Under the pieces are notes generated by a model. The model searched no databases. It saw nothing but the letters and a program-made list of their open reading frames with translations, and was not told the origin of the DNA. A stretch of 64,000 nucleotides of DNA from an uncultured Poribacteria bacterium. Lineage in GTDB: Bacteria; Poribacteria; WGA-4E; WGA-3G. A program made the translations under genes and the position numbers. The stretch lies in assembly GCA_951813545.1 (NCBI GenBank), contig OX638352.1, forward strand, positions 2,806,835-2,870,834. Reading direction: 5' to 3'. Numbering within the stretch: position 1 is the stretch's first letter; each line of letters opens with the position of its first letter. Of this stretch, positions 24,325 through 33,541 are shown in pieces.

Positions 24325-25296
24325 TTATGGTGAGAACATTGGTTGCTGATCAAGAATGTATTGAATCGGATTCACCCATCTTTCTTTTTCCATATCATAA
24401 ACTGCATAGTGGAGATGCGCGCCGGTACTACGTCCCGTATTTCCGACGTAGCCGATAATGTCGCCACGCACCATTTTTTGCCCAGTTTTGAGGTTATCCG
24501 CGTAACCTTTCAAGTGCGCGTACAATGTTTTGAACTGGAGTGATTCGTGGGTAATCTCAATGGTCTTTCCCAAATAACCGCTCTTTTTAATACTTGCTAC
24601 TGTCCCATTAGCGGCAGCGATAACAGGAACTCCGGCACGGGTTTTAATATCCAACCCGTGGTGAAATTCGCGTTTCTTTGTCAATGGATGGGTACGCCAC
24701 CCAAACGCGGAGGAATACCAAAAAGCGTATTTCTCCCCATTTTCCTGTTCAAGTTTCACTGGCAGAATCGAAGGATGTCCATCGATTTGTTTTTGATGAT
24801 CGCTGACATAATCATAGAGAGGCAAAATTTCTTGTTTCAGGATGTGAGTCGTTAACGATCTCTGCATCTTGTGTGCGTGGGCTTCAGCATCGGTAGTCGC
24901 TGCGGTGTTTTCCTGCTGAGTATCAACTTGCTCTTCATTGCCTTCGGATGCCCAAGGAATACTGCTGTCTCCGCCACCCTGTCCAAGAATTCCCAAAGCC
25001 TGTTGAATCTTTTCTGTCATGTCGCGGATATCTTTCATCTCCTCATTGATGCCAGCGAGTTCCGATTCAATTTGAAGTTTTTCTCGCGTTAATTCTTCAA
25101 TTTCTTTTACACTCGTCTGTAGTCTCTCTTCAGCGTTGATGTTTTGTCGTTTTTGGAAGAGTCCGTAACCTATTCCACTAATCGCTGCCAGAAATACAAT
25201 AAAAACGACGAGAGAAAGGAGTAGTACGCGCCCATGACTAATCGCATGCTGGCGAACTGAATTCCCACGAGATGACATAAGGATAAGCGTGTACAT
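24325..25296 (-). CDS. M23-family murein endopeptidase with membrane anchor and coiled coil
   Basis: The 323-residue protein has a cytoplasmic basic start, one membrane helix (LLLSLVVFIVFLAAISGIGYGLF, about residues 26-48) and a coiled coil (about 55-100). The C-terminal LytM domain carries HHGLDIK and GAHLHYAVY; with the downstream HLKGY these give the zinc site of M23 peptidases. Such proteins cut peptide cross-links in peptidoglycan or activate amidases at the division site, in the periplasm. AGGAGG precedes the ATG. The 44-residue membrane peptide gene lies about 210 bases upstream on the same strand. The zinc ligands appear complete, so enzymatic activity rather than an EnvC-type activator role is likely. 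Confidence 0.9.
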   Translation of the reverse strand: MYTLILMSSRGNSVRQHAISHGRVLLLSLVVFIVFLAAISGIGYGLFQKRQNINAEERLQTSVKEIEELTREKLQIESELAGINEEMKDIRDMTEKIQQALGILGQGGGDSSIPWASEGNEEQVDTQQENTAATTDAEAHAHKMQRSLTTHILKQEILPLYDYVSDHQKQIDGHPSILPVKLEQENGEKYAFWYSSAFGWRTHPLTKKREFHHGLDIKTRAGVPVIAAANGTVASIKKSGYLGKTIEITHESLQFKTLYAHLKGYADNLKTGQKMVRGDIIGYVGNTGRSTGAHLHYAVYDMEKERWVNPIQYILDQQPMFSP

Positions 25297-25506
25297 CCAA
25301 TAAAACCTCCTGTGTAGTCTAAAAGTTTCTTAAAGTTATCATATCAAAATTAACAGCGATCAGTGTTGCTCTTCTTACGGCTCATACAGTTGCCTGTTTT
25401 CGGGTGTTGAAAGTATGTAGTTGCTCAATCCAGTGCTAACACCCACTGCGATTTTCGCCCGCAATTGGATAAACCAATACCTCCATACGATTCGCGTCAG
25501 ACTGTT

Positions 25507-25641
25507 TTACAAACGCGAGACAATCGCTGGCATTTTCCAGACAAGGATAATGATACCGCCAAGCAGAATGAGGTACCACACAATCAATGCTCGGATGCTC
25601 TTCCTTTTAAAAATGTGGCGACGAGAGTGTTTCAACTTCAT
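25507..25641 (-). CDS. 44-residue single-helix membrane peptide
   Basis: The frame from the ATG at 25641 has a very basic start (MKLKHSRRHIFKRKSIR), one hydrophobic helix of about 17 residues (LIVWYLILLGGIIILVW) and a short tail KMPAIVSRL. This is a textbook positive-inside single-pass protein, which random sequence rarely gives. An AGAGA ribosome-like site lies just upstream. It sits between the CorC-like gene and the M23 peptidase gene on the same strand. The size and pattern resemble small division proteins such as FtsL/FtsB, but the coiled coil they carry is missing, so no function is assigned. Confidence 0.5.
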   Translation of the reverse strand: MKLKHSRRHIFKRKSIRALIVWYLILLGGIIILVWKMPAIVSRL

Positions 25642-25843
25642 GAGTTCTCTTTTGATTTTTCCTATAAGGTTTGCCGGGGTGGTCCTTCAGATTTAGGAGC
25701 CTTTAGCACAGTGCCCTCGCCCAACAAAATTGTATTTATGAGATCTATTCTAATATAAAAAGACGTGAGATTTGTGTAAACCTCGAATATACATGAAAGA
25801 TTCACCCAGTATTGAATTCAGCACCCTTATCGTCTCGTTCCTT

Positions 25844-26761
25844 TTACATTTTTTTCGTAATGCGGATCCGAGTAATGCCGTACTTAAAGACTTCGTCTAT
25901 ATTAAATTCAAAGCCTTCATATTCAACTTTTTCGCCTTCTTGTGGCAATCGTCCGAGCAACATGAGGATAAAGCCGCCGATGGTATCACACCGATCTGTC
26001 GGGATTTGGACATCTAATGCTATATTGACATCAGCAATTAACACGCGGGCATCAATGCGCCACTCTCTTCTTTCAAGTTTCTCGATGCGAGGTGTTTCCC
26101 GTTTTCGATTCGCCTCTATATCGCCCACAAGTCTTTCTAAGATATCTATCAATTCTACGATCCCGACACAACTGCCATGCTCGTTAACTATGATAGCAGC
26201 AGGTATCTCGGCTTGCCGTAGTTCGCCCAATAAATCCATTGCTGACTTCAATGCGGGTACATAATGTGCGTCCTTCACAAATGATGATAAATCGCTGTCA
26301 TTTGACTCGCTTGTGAGTACTTCCATGGCATCAACTACTCCAAGCAAATAGTCAACGCGCTCATTATAGATAGGGATGTAACGGTAGTTAGAAGCGCGAC
26401 AGAACTTAGGGATTTCAGAGGACGGTGATCCTACCGTCAGGAGTGCTATTTCTGATAAAGGCACCATCACTTCCGCCGCTGTTAGTGCTTTCAAGTTGAA
26501 GATTGCGCGTAAAAGTTGTGCTTCGTGTTCGGGAAACACCTCAATATTCTCTAGAAGTAACTTCGCAAGTTGTCCGCGGGATGGTGCCGGTCTTCGTCTC
26601 AAATTTCTGAAGAACCCTTTCTTTTGAGACTCGACCTCCGTTTCCTCGTAAACAACAAGTGCCTCAGATTTAGCCAGTGCCACTTTCGCGCCACGTTGAT
26701 CTCTGACAACAGGCATGTGGCTGCTTGCTTTTTCTGGGGTATTTTTAGTAATATCGTCCAT
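25844..26761 (-). CDS. CorC/HlyC-like protein: CBS-domain pair plus transporter-associated domain
   Basis: The 305-residue protein matches the cytosolic part of the HlyC/CorC family. A segment LLRAIFNLKALTAAEVMVPLSEIALL leads into two CBS domains (about residues 95-225, with YIPIYNERVDYLLGVVDAMEVL and AIIVNEHGSCVGIVELIDILERLVGDI). The C-terminal CorC_HlyC domain follows (DARVLIADVNIALDVQIPTDRCDTIGGFILMLLGRLPQEGE). There is no DUF21 membrane domain, as in E. coli CorC. Members are linked to magnesium or cobalt efflux and to adenine-nucleotide sensing by the CBS pair; the specific role here is unknown. The first 60 residues are poorly conserved and charged. Confidence 0.88.
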   Translation of the reverse strand: MDDITKNTPEKASSHMPVVRDQRGAKVALAKSEALVVYEETEVESQKKGFFRNLRRRPAPSRGQLAKLLLENIEVFPEHEAQLLRAIFNLKALTAAEVMVPLSEIALLTVGSPSSEIPKFCRASNYRYIPIYNERVDYLLGVVDAMEVLTSESNDSDLSSFVKDAHYVPALKSAMDLLGELRQAEIPAAIIVNEHGSCVGIVELIDILERLVGDIEANRKRETPRIEKLERREWRIDARVLIADVNIALDVQIPTDRCDTIGGFILMLLGRLPQEGEKVEYEGFEFNIDEVFKYGITRIRITKKM

Positions 26762-26885
26762 AATGATGACAGTATAGCCCCTCTGTAAGATGTGAAACTT
26801 CCACTTAGTTCCTGAATTCTAGGGTCATTTCGCTCTCTCGCTATAAGGGCAAATATCTACGAGTATCTGCCTGCTGCGCTGAAGA

Positions 26886-27707
26886 CTATGTGTGGGCAAC
26901 AAGCGTCAACTCTGTTTTACCACCAAGTCCCGCGACAACAGGAAATGTTTTTTCCGCTGGCTTTCCGCCTTTTGGTACATATCGAACCTGTGGCGAGAAG
27001 TAGGCATATAACGCCGTATTCCGAGGGTTAGGTGTTGTATTCGGACCGGAACCGTGGACCATCAAACTGTGGAAGAATAGAGCACTTCCTGCAGAAAGCG
27101 GGACATCCATCTGTTGGTCCGCGACCTCCTTCCGGTCAGTGAGTTCTGCACCCTGCTCTCGCGCAATATGTCCCCACGACTGTATTCCCCACATGTGACT
27201 TCTCGGAATTACCTTGAAACAGCCGTTTTCTGGTGTTGCATCGTTGAGTGCAATGCTCACGGTAACGAGGTTCGGCGGCTCCATGGGCCAATATGCCGAG
27301 TCTTGATGCAGTCCATGCGAAGACCCGTGGAACGCTGGTTTGAACATCAGCGTGCTTCTAAAGAGTAACAGATCTTCTTCACCGATGAGTTCTTGAACGA
27401 CCGCAATCAGTTTCGGATGCTGTGCGAGGTTCCGAAATACTTCGGAGTATTGACGCGTATTTTCCGCTTTCCGGAGCACCGGCAATCTATCGCCTTGTGT
27501 TTCGTCTTTTGCAAACGGTTCATGTTGCACGTGCCTGCGTGCGACATCTGCTCGCTCTTTTTCTTTCTCAGACTCCTGTCCTGCAGCAAACTGGTGCAAG
27601 CGGTGGATCTCCGATTGACACGCTTCAATTTCTGCTGCCGATAACAGGTTCTCAACAACGAGATAACCTTCCTTTTCAAAAAACGCTTTTCGCTCCTTGA
27701 AATCCAT
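26886..27707 (-). CDS. Phytanoyl-CoA dioxygenase (PhyH) family protein
   Basis: The 273-residue protein is a non-heme iron, 2-oxoglutarate-dependent oxygenase of the PhyH type. The iron-binding HxD lies in HGLHQDSAYW and the distal His in MVHGSGPNTT, with a following Arg (NPRN) expected to bind 2-oxoglutarate. The N-terminal FEKEGYLVVENLLSAAEIEA is also characteristic. The substrate is unknown. I start it at 27707 because GGAGG, located inside the last codons of the upstream carrier gene, is well placed; the spacing is TAA-A-ATG, implying translational coupling. It forms an operon with the NRAMP-like carrier and the FAD/Fe-S dehydrogenase. A second PhyH gene lies at 53861. Confidence 0.88.
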   Translation of the reverse strand: MDFKERKAFFEKEGYLVVENLLSAAEIEACQSEIHRLHQFAAGQESEKEKERADVARRHVQHEPFAKDETQGDRLPVLRKAENTRQYSEVFRNLAQHPKLIAVVQELIGEEDLLLFRSTLMFKPAFHGSSHGLHQDSAYWPMEPPNLVTVSIALNDATPENGCFKVIPRSHMWGIQSWGHIAREQGAELTDRKEVADQQMDVPLSAGSALFFHSLMVHGSGPNTTPNPRNTALYAYFSPQVRYVPKGGKPAEKTFPVVAGLGGKTELTLVAHT

Positions 27708-27708
27708 T

Positions 27709-29139
27709 TTAGCCTCCAATCAATTGTTTAACTTCCCAGATAATACTTGAAATCGCAAATCCGATATAGACGCATGAAGCGATTACCATCATCATAGTAG
27801 AAAACCTTTTCGGTTTTGCAAAATCAGGTAGAAAACGGTAATTCATATAAAGGGTAAGCGGCACATAAATCGCCATAGCGAAACCGCCCATATACGCCGC
27901 ATTAAAGAGAAATCCTAATTCACTGACATTTAACTGTTCCATTACGAAGGTTATCACGCATCCACCGACGATCCAGATACCTGCGATGAGGAGATACCAC
28001 CAATTCAAGTCTCGGTTTTGAGCACCTTGGAAGTTGGTGTAGATAATATCAGAAATGGAGCGTGATACACCGTCAACCAACGCGAGTTGCGTTCCGAAAA
28101 GTGTCGCTACACCGACCAATAAAAAAATCTTTTGTCCCGCCGTGCCCCAGATTTCACCTAATATCTGTGCTTCATCGTAGATAAGTCTGCCTTGCTCAGG
28201 GACAATCCCGTTTGGGTGTAAAACCGCGAGTGCCCCAAAAATAAAAAGCAAAATCGTAAGCGTGTTGAGTGCCCAGAAGAAAAGCATCTGGTCATTTTTC
28301 ACATATTGCCACCATGCGGTGAAGCGTTTACGGTTTTCCTCTGTCGCTTCAAAGAGAAACCCAGTTGCGGGTACCTTTTCGCTCCTGCCACGAAGCGGGT
28401 TTTGTAGTCCTGGCAATTGCGCTCCCATGCCGATGTTTTTATCCCGTAGATAGAAAGTGTAGAAGAGATTCGCTGTCCCTCCTGCACCCGCGAAGACTAA
28501 TGCAATAAACAGTTGTTTCACGGACATCCCCGGTTCTTTGTAACCCACGTTTATCAAACCTGCACCGAGTTCTTTCCATGTATCCATCGAGCCGACCATG
28601 ATTGCAACTAAAATCAATCCAATGGTTACGATAGCAACTAACACCTCAACCGTGTTTTCGACAGATTGGTAGATCATTTTCGGTCCGAAGAGGATGAGTG
28701 CAACCGCTGCGAATGTTACGATTGTCCAAAAGGTATCGGAACCCCAACCGCCGGGTCCAAGCACAAGTGCTTTGAGGGCGAGTCCCGATGTCCGTGCCCA
28801 CCCGGGTGCTATCCAACCCACCACTGTGAGTAGAATAAACAAAGGTGCGAAGCCTCGCCAGATACGGCTGTAGCCTGTATACACCGTTTCACCTGTAGCG
28901 ATTGTCCAACGTCCTACTTCAAAATTAATCCAAAGTTGAAGGAATACGCCGAGAACCGCCGCCCAGATCATGCTCCCGCCATATTGCGCGACAATCCGGG
29001 GCCAAATCACACTCTCACCCGCACCAATAGATAACCCAACCAAGATAGCACCGGGACCCGCAATTTTCCAAAAAGGTAACTGTTTTTCTGGTAATTCGAC
29101 GACCTTGAAATCGTCAAGCGGTTGATAAATTTTAGACAT
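27709..29139 (-). CDS. NRAMP-like membrane transporter with altered metal motif
   Basis: The 476-residue protein has about eleven membrane helices. The opening WKIAGPGAILVGLSIGAGESVIWP aligns with the first helix of NRAMP/SLC11 metal carriers (GPGFLxxxxxxDPGN). The metal-binding DPGN is replaced by GAGE, and the helix-6 MPHN motif is not recognisable (GAGGTANLFYTFYLRD instead). So it belongs to the NRAMP-related branch, but standard Mn2+/Fe2+ coordination is unlikely; a different cation or organic substrate is possible. It lies 24 bases after the FAD/Fe-S dehydrogenase and is coupled to PhyH downstream, so transport of a substrate for those enzymes is a reasonable guess only. Confidence 0.75.
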   Translation of the reverse strand: MSKIYQPLDDFKVVELPEKQLPFWKIAGPGAILVGLSIGAGESVIWPRIVAQYGGSMIWAAVLGVFLQLWINFEVGRWTIATGETVYTGYSRIWRGFAPLFILLTVVGWIAPGWARTSGLALKALVLGPGGWGSDTFWTIVTFAAVALILFGPKMIYQSVENTVEVLVAIVTIGLILVAIMVGSMDTWKELGAGLINVGYKEPGMSVKQLFIALVFAGAGGTANLFYTFYLRDKNIGMGAQLPGLQNPLRGRSEKVPATGFLFEATEENRKRFTAWWQYVKNDQMLFFWALNTLTILLFIFGALAVLHPNGIVPEQGRLIYDEAQILGEIWGTAGQKIFLLVGVATLFGTQLALVDGVSRSISDIIYTNFQGAQNRDLNWWYLLIAGIWIVGGCVITFVMEQLNVSELGFLFNAAYMGGFAMAIYVPLTLYMNYRFLPDFAKPKRFSTMMMVIASCVYIGFAISSIIWEVKQLIGG

Positions 29140-29163
29140 GTGTCTTCCTCCGGTGCGTGAGGT

Positions 29164-32097
29164 TTAATCTTGTATCAGTGCTTCGCGTAGTACCTCAACC
29201 GGATGTTTCGGTTGCACACCCGTTCCGTGTTCAAGCTGATGTCTACAAGAAAACCCAGCAGCACTAAGTGTGAAACTGTCCGGCGGTTTTTCGCGAACAG
29301 CTCCGAAAAGCCGCAATTCGCCGATCTTCATAGACAGGTCATAGTGAGCCTTTTCGTATCCGAACGCACCTGCCATCCCGCAACAACTCGAATCGATCAC
29401 TGAGACGTTGTGTTCCGCTGGTAAACTTAGCATCTTCACACTCGGTTGGATACCGACGAGTGCCCGCTGATGGCAGTGCCCATGCAGCAATATGTCGCGT
29501 GGTTCTGCCGAAAATTCCAGCGGCAATTTGCCCTCCTCTGCTAATTGTGTAAAAAATTCTTCAAACGAACAGGTTGCCTCAGCGACTCGTTTCGCAGCAG
29601 GTGTATCGATTAACTCAACGTAATCGTCGGTGAGCGTGGAAGTACAACTGGGTTCACACCCAACGATTGGAATTCCTTCATCAGCATAACCCCGAAGTGC
29701 GTCAATGTTGTAAAGCGCATTCTCAACGGCGCGGTCAAGCATTCCCTCTGAAATAAGAGGGCGTCCACAACACCGCTTCTCAGGGAGTAACACCTCAAAG
29801 CCGCACGCTTCGAGCAACGCCACTGCCGCTTTGCCGATAGAGGGTTCACTGTAGTTCATAAAGGTATCGGAAAAGAGTACAACTTTCTTATCTGATGTTC
29901 GTCGGGAGCGACGTTTTCGGAACCACTGTTCATAGGTAGGGCGTACGAAGGTGGGCATATCCCGCCGCCGGTCAACACCGACTAATTTCTCGGCAATCCA
30001 TTTGGAAAACCCATTGTTGACTGCCCAGTTAGAAAGCGGGGAAAACATTGATCCTAAAGGTGCGAGGGCACCGATTTCACCGAACAACCGGCGATGCAAA
30101 GGCAAGCCGTTTGCTTTGTGGTAATGTGCAAGGACCTCGTACTTAATCTTTGCCATATCTACATTCGATGGACACTCCGCCTTGCATGCTTTGCATCCGA
30201 GACACAAATCCAGGACTTCCTGAAGCCGTTCACCTGTGAGTTCGGTATGTGGCAATGCACCTGAAATAATGGAACGCAGCGCGTTCGCACGCCCACGCGT
30301 TGAGTGTTCTTCCTCACGTGTGCCGATGAAGGATGGACACATTGTGCCGGTCAATGTTTTTCGACACGCACCGACACCGTTACACATCTCAATCGCTCTG
30401 CCGAATCCATCTTGGCTGGAAAAATCAAAGTAGGTGTCAATTTTAATAGTGTTGTAATCTGTCCCGAAGCGAAGGTTTTCTGTCATCGGTGGGGCGTCAA
30501 CGATTTTACCGGGATTCATGATGCCAGCTGGGTCGAACGCCTTTTTAACCTCAGTGAGTGCCTGATATATTTGCGGACCGAACATGCTTTCTATCCACTC
30601 ACTGCGGACAAGCCCGTCGCCGTGTTCTCCACTCATCGCACCGTCTAATTCCATAAGTAAATCTCGAACCTCTCGGGCGATGTTGTGCATCTTCTGAATA
30701 TCGGTCTCGGATTTAAGGTTGACAATGGGACGATTATGCAATAGCCCAACGCTTGCATGCGCATAGTAGGCGGCAGTGGTGTCGTGTGCCGTGACAATCT
30801 CATCAAATCGGCGGACGTATTCCGGCAAATTCTCTATCGGCACTGCTGCATCTTCGACGAAACCAACCGGTTTAGCATCGCCTTTCATGCCCATCAACAA
30901 GCCAAGTCCGGCTTTCCGAGTCTCCCAGACGCGTGCTTTTTCTTCAGCAGTGAAACAACGCACGAACGCATAACCGAAACCGGTACGTCTCAATGTCTTT
31001 TCGAGCTTATCTAAATGCGACTCCAATTCCGCTTCTGTCTCACCGTAAAATTCGACTGCGAGCAGCGCAGCCGGTTCGCCTTGTATGAAGGTAGTAAGCC
31101 GTGAGAATTCTAATGAATCTCGCGCCATATCAAGGATTGTCTTGTCTATAAGTTCTACAGCCGTTGGATTACATTCTAGGATGGGTTGCATTGCCTCCAT
31201 AGAGCCAACGAGCGATTTGAAATGAACAACACACAAAGCCGTCAGGTTGGGAATCGGAACAAGGTTTATTGTTGCCTCAAGGGTCGTCGCAAGCGTGCCT
31301 TCGGAACCAACGAGAATTTTCGTCAGGCTAAACGGATGATTTTCATCACATCCATCGCGGCGATACGGAGTAACTTCTTTTGAACCAGCATCCGGAACAA
31401 ACTCATCGAGGTTGTAACCTGCGACGCGGCGTAAGATACGCGGATAGCGTTTACGAATCTCTGCCTCGTTGTCCGCACATATTCGACAAAGCTCACGGTA
31501 GATGTTTGCTTCTAATGTGTCTCCCTGCTTCTTAGTCTCTAATTCTTCAGGCGAGATAGGCGATGCCGTGATTTCATCAGCATTGGAGAGCACTAAGTCA
31601 AGCGACATGACATGGTCGATGGTTTTGCCGTAAATGAGTGAATGCGAACCGGCGGAGTTGTTTCCAATAGTGCCACCGACATTAGCCCGACTGCTTGTAG
31701 CAACATCAGGGGCATACATCAAGCCGTGCGCCTTCAATTTGTGGTTCAGCTCATCTAAGACAATACCGGGCTGCACACGTGCCCAACGCTCAGCAACATT
31801 TACCTCAAGCAGTTGATTCATGTATTTGGACATATCCAACACGATTGCCTCACCGACACTCTGTCCTGCGAGGCTTGTACCGCCGCCGCGTGGAAGAATT
31901 GGCACGTTATTTTCTGACGCGATTTGTACCGTCTTAATAACATCCTGGCTATCTTTCGGAATTACAACACCTATCGGTTGTATTTGGTAGAGGCTCGCGT
32001 CTGTGCTATAGAGTGACTTGGAATACAGGTCAAAACGCACCTCCCCCGTAAGGTTATCCGATAATTGCTGCTCAAGTCCCGATGTTGAAATATTCAT
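29164..32097 (-). CDS. FAD-linked D-2-hydroxyacid dehydrogenase with Fe-S and Cys-rich domains (GlcD-GlcF/YdiJ-like)
   Basis: This 977-residue protein fuses an FAD-binding type 4 domain (PRGGGTSLAGQSVG and NVGGTIGNNSAGSHS at about residues 65-150) and its oxidase C-domain (MSGEHGDGLVRSEW, NPGKIVDAP). A 4Fe-4S segment CLGCKACKAECPSNVDMAKIK (about 645-665) follows, and two Cys-rich repeats (CCGRPLISEGM, CCGMAGAFGYE). The layout and size match the YdiJ/D-2-hydroxyglutarate or D-lactate dehydrogenase group, membrane-associated enzymes feeding electrons to quinone. Menaquinone is a plausible acceptor because mqnC lies in this window. It leads the operon with the NRAMP-like carrier and PhyH oxygenase. 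The first Cys cluster CRKTLTGTMCPS gives a second Fe-S site. Confidence 0.88.
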   Translation of the reverse strand: MNISTSGLEQQLSDNLTGEVRFDLYSKSLYSTDASLYQIQPIGVVIPKDSQDVIKTVQIASENNVPILPRGGGTSLAGQSVGEAIVLDMSKYMNQLLEVNVAERWARVQPGIVLDELNHKLKAHGLMYAPDVATSSRANVGGTIGNNSAGSHSLIYGKTIDHVMSLDLVLSNADEITASPISPEELETKKQGDTLEANIYRELCRICADNEAEIRKRYPRILRRVAGYNLDEFVPDAGSKEVTPYRRDGCDENHPFSLTKILVGSEGTLATTLEATINLVPIPNLTALCVVHFKSLVGSMEAMQPILECNPTAVELIDKTILDMARDSLEFSRLTTFIQGEPAALLAVEFYGETEAELESHLDKLEKTLRRTGFGYAFVRCFTAEEKARVWETRKAGLGLLMGMKGDAKPVGFVEDAAVPIENLPEYVRRFDEIVTAHDTTAAYYAHASVGLLHNRPIVNLKSETDIQKMHNIAREVRDLLMELDGAMSGEHGDGLVRSEWIESMFGPQIYQALTEVKKAFDPAGIMNPGKIVDAPPMTENLRFGTDYNTIKIDTYFDFSSQDGFGRAIEMCNGVGACRKTLTGTMCPSFIGTREEEHSTRGRANALRSIISGALPHTELTGERLQEVLDLCLGCKACKAECPSNVDMAKIKYEVLAHYHKANGLPLHRRLFGEIGALAPLGSMFSPLSNWAVNNGFSKWIAEKLVGVDRRRDMPTFVRPTYEQWFRKRRSRRTSDKKVVLFSDTFMNYSEPSIGKAAVALLEACGFEVLLPEKRCCGRPLISEGMLDRAVENALYNIDALRGYADEGIPIVGCEPSCTSTLTDDYVELIDTPAAKRVAEATCSFEEFFTQLAEEGKLPLEFSAEPRDILLHGHCHQRALVGIQPSVKMLSLPAEHNVSVIDSSCCGMAGAFGYEKAHYDLSMKIGELRLFGAVREKPPDSFTLSAAGFSCRHQLEHGTGVQPKHPVEVLREALIQD

Positions 32098-32173
32098 GTT
32101 TGCTGTCCAAGAAGTCGTGGATATAGCGAGGTATTCTCTCGGTCGCTGGAAATTAAAAAATCCCTAAAAAAAT

Positions 32174-32202
32174 TTGACATTGCTGTCTATGTAAGGTATA
32201 AT
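32174..32202 (+). promoter_or_regulatory. Consensus promoter for tRNA-Leu
   Basis: TTGACA at 32174-32179 and TATAAT at 32197-32202 with 17 bases between; both hexamers are perfect consensus. It ends 12 bases before the tRNA. Confidence 0.85.
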
Positions 32203-32214
32203 TAACCACGTAAT

Positions 32215-32296
32215 GCCCCCGTGGTGGAATTTGGTATACACAGCAGGTTGAGGGCTTGTGCCTAACGGCATACTGGTTCGAGTCCAGTCGGGGGCA
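32215..32296 (+). tRNA. tRNA-Leu (anticodon GAG)
   Basis: The acceptor stem GCCCCCG pairs with CGGGGGC, with discriminator A at 32296. The anticodon loop TTGAGGG gives GAG, and the long variable arm TGCCTAACGGCA is of class II, as expected for leucine. The T-arm CTGGTTCGAGTCCAG is intact. No CCA is encoded. Confidence 0.95.
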
Positions 32297-32339
32297 TCTT
32301 TCTTTTCTCCTGTCTTTGTACCCCACTCCAATAACCGAT

Positions 32340-33491
32340 TTACGAAGCATCCTCAAGTAATTCCTGATATACCTGATAGGTCCGTTCCGCAATCGTTTCC
32401 CACGTGAAATCTTCAATGCGAGAAAGTCCACGCGCAACTAGATCCTCTCGAAGACGCACATCGTGTGCAATCCGATGTATCTGTTCTGCCAAGGTGTCCA
32501 TATCATCTTCAGGAAAAACGAGTCCTGCGTCATCAATTACGTGCGGAATTTCACCAGAATCGGAACCAATAACTGGCACTTCACACGCCATTCCTTCGAT
32601 AAGCACCCTACCGAAGAATTCAACCCATCCTGCTGTTGTTCGGGATGGTAGGACTAGGGTGTCCATACAATTAATATAGGCGGCTACCTCTTCAGGAGGC
32701 ACCGCATCTATCCACACAATCTGTTCAGAAATTCCGAGGGTTTCTGCAGTCTTTTGAAAACTTAGTTTATCTTCACCTTGCCCGACGATTAAGAGTCTAT
32801 ACGAATAGGTTGCATCGCGGCTTACAAGATGTGCTACAGCCTCAAGGATTGTGTCTATTCCTTTCATCTGAAGCAGTCTACCAACATAGCCAATGACAAA
32901 ACAGTCGCCGAGTTGCAATGAATTTCGCAACTCACGGACATCCATCTTATAAAAATGGCGCACGTCAACCCCATTTGGAAACGGAGTTTGCTGTCCAGTA
33001 TATCCTCGCTCAGTTAAAATCTTGCCAGCATTGATACTGAGTGGCAAAGCTCTATCCGTTTCTCGAAAAACCCAGCGCTCAATCCAGACAGGTAAAGCAC
33101 CAAATCGCTGTTTGCTTGGTATGCTGAGTGACGTGCGAAAAATAAAACGACTCTTCGGACAATACTTCCGTTTCAACCAAACCGTTTGTAGCGCGTTGAG
33201 ACTCCACGCTTCCTCTTCGAGGTGGATAATGTCCGGTTGAAAATCCTGGAAGTGGGACTTCACACCACGGCGGTAGTAAAAACGACTACCGTATCCCGAG
33301 AATCGGATTGGACACGGAAATTCCTCACACGGCGTGTCGGATTCGGGTTCAAAAGCGATATCCTGAAAACTTTCATACCAACGTGCAGGCATCACAACCC
33401 GCAGCGTGACATCCGAACGTTCCGCGATGAGTGCGAACTTTCGTCGGTACGGTTTTATGATATAAGAATGAGAAAGGACTAAGACACGCAC
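32340..33491 (-). CDS. Glycosyltransferase family 4 protein
   Basis: The 383-residue product is a GT-B glycosyltransferase. The C-terminal donor site has VGRLLQMKGIDTILEAVAHL and the E-x7-E motif EFFGRVLIEGMACEVPVIGSDSGEIPHV, typical of retaining GT4 enzymes. The N-terminal acceptor domain includes PDIIHLEEEAWSL and a segment around PSKQRFGALPVWIERWVF. Such enzymes build lipopolysaccharide, capsule or glycolipids at the inner face of the membrane. The start is GTG at 33491; no strong ribosome site is seen. It is transcribed convergently with tRNA-Leu and stands alone without other polysaccharide genes, so the product cannot be named. Confidence 0.88.
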   Translation of the reverse strand: MRVLVLSHSYIIKPYRRKFALIAERSDVTLRVVMPARWYESFQDIAFEPESDTPCEEFPCPIRFSGYGSRFYYRRGVKSHFQDFQPDIIHLEEEAWSLNALQTVWLKRKYCPKSRFIFRTSLSIPSKQRFGALPVWIERWVFRETDRALPLSINAGKILTERGYTGQQTPFPNGVDVRHFYKMDVRELRNSLQLGDCFVIGYVGRLLQMKGIDTILEAVAHLVSRDATYSYRLLIVGQGEDKLSFQKTAETLGISEQIVWIDAVPPEEVAAYINCMDTLVLPSRTTAGWVEFFGRVLIEGMACEVPVIGSDSGEIPHVIDDAGLVFPEDDMDTLAEQIHRIAHDVRLREDLVARGLSRIEDFTWETIAERTYQVYQELLEDAS

Positions 33492-33541
33492 AGGTGTTAG
33501 TTATCTCTATTTACTCAGAACATTTCAAACTTGAGATTTCG

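Noticed and set aside
25421..25696. 91-codon plus-strand frame
   Set aside because: It covers the opposite strand of the 44-residue membrane peptide gene and has no ribosome site or recognisable features.
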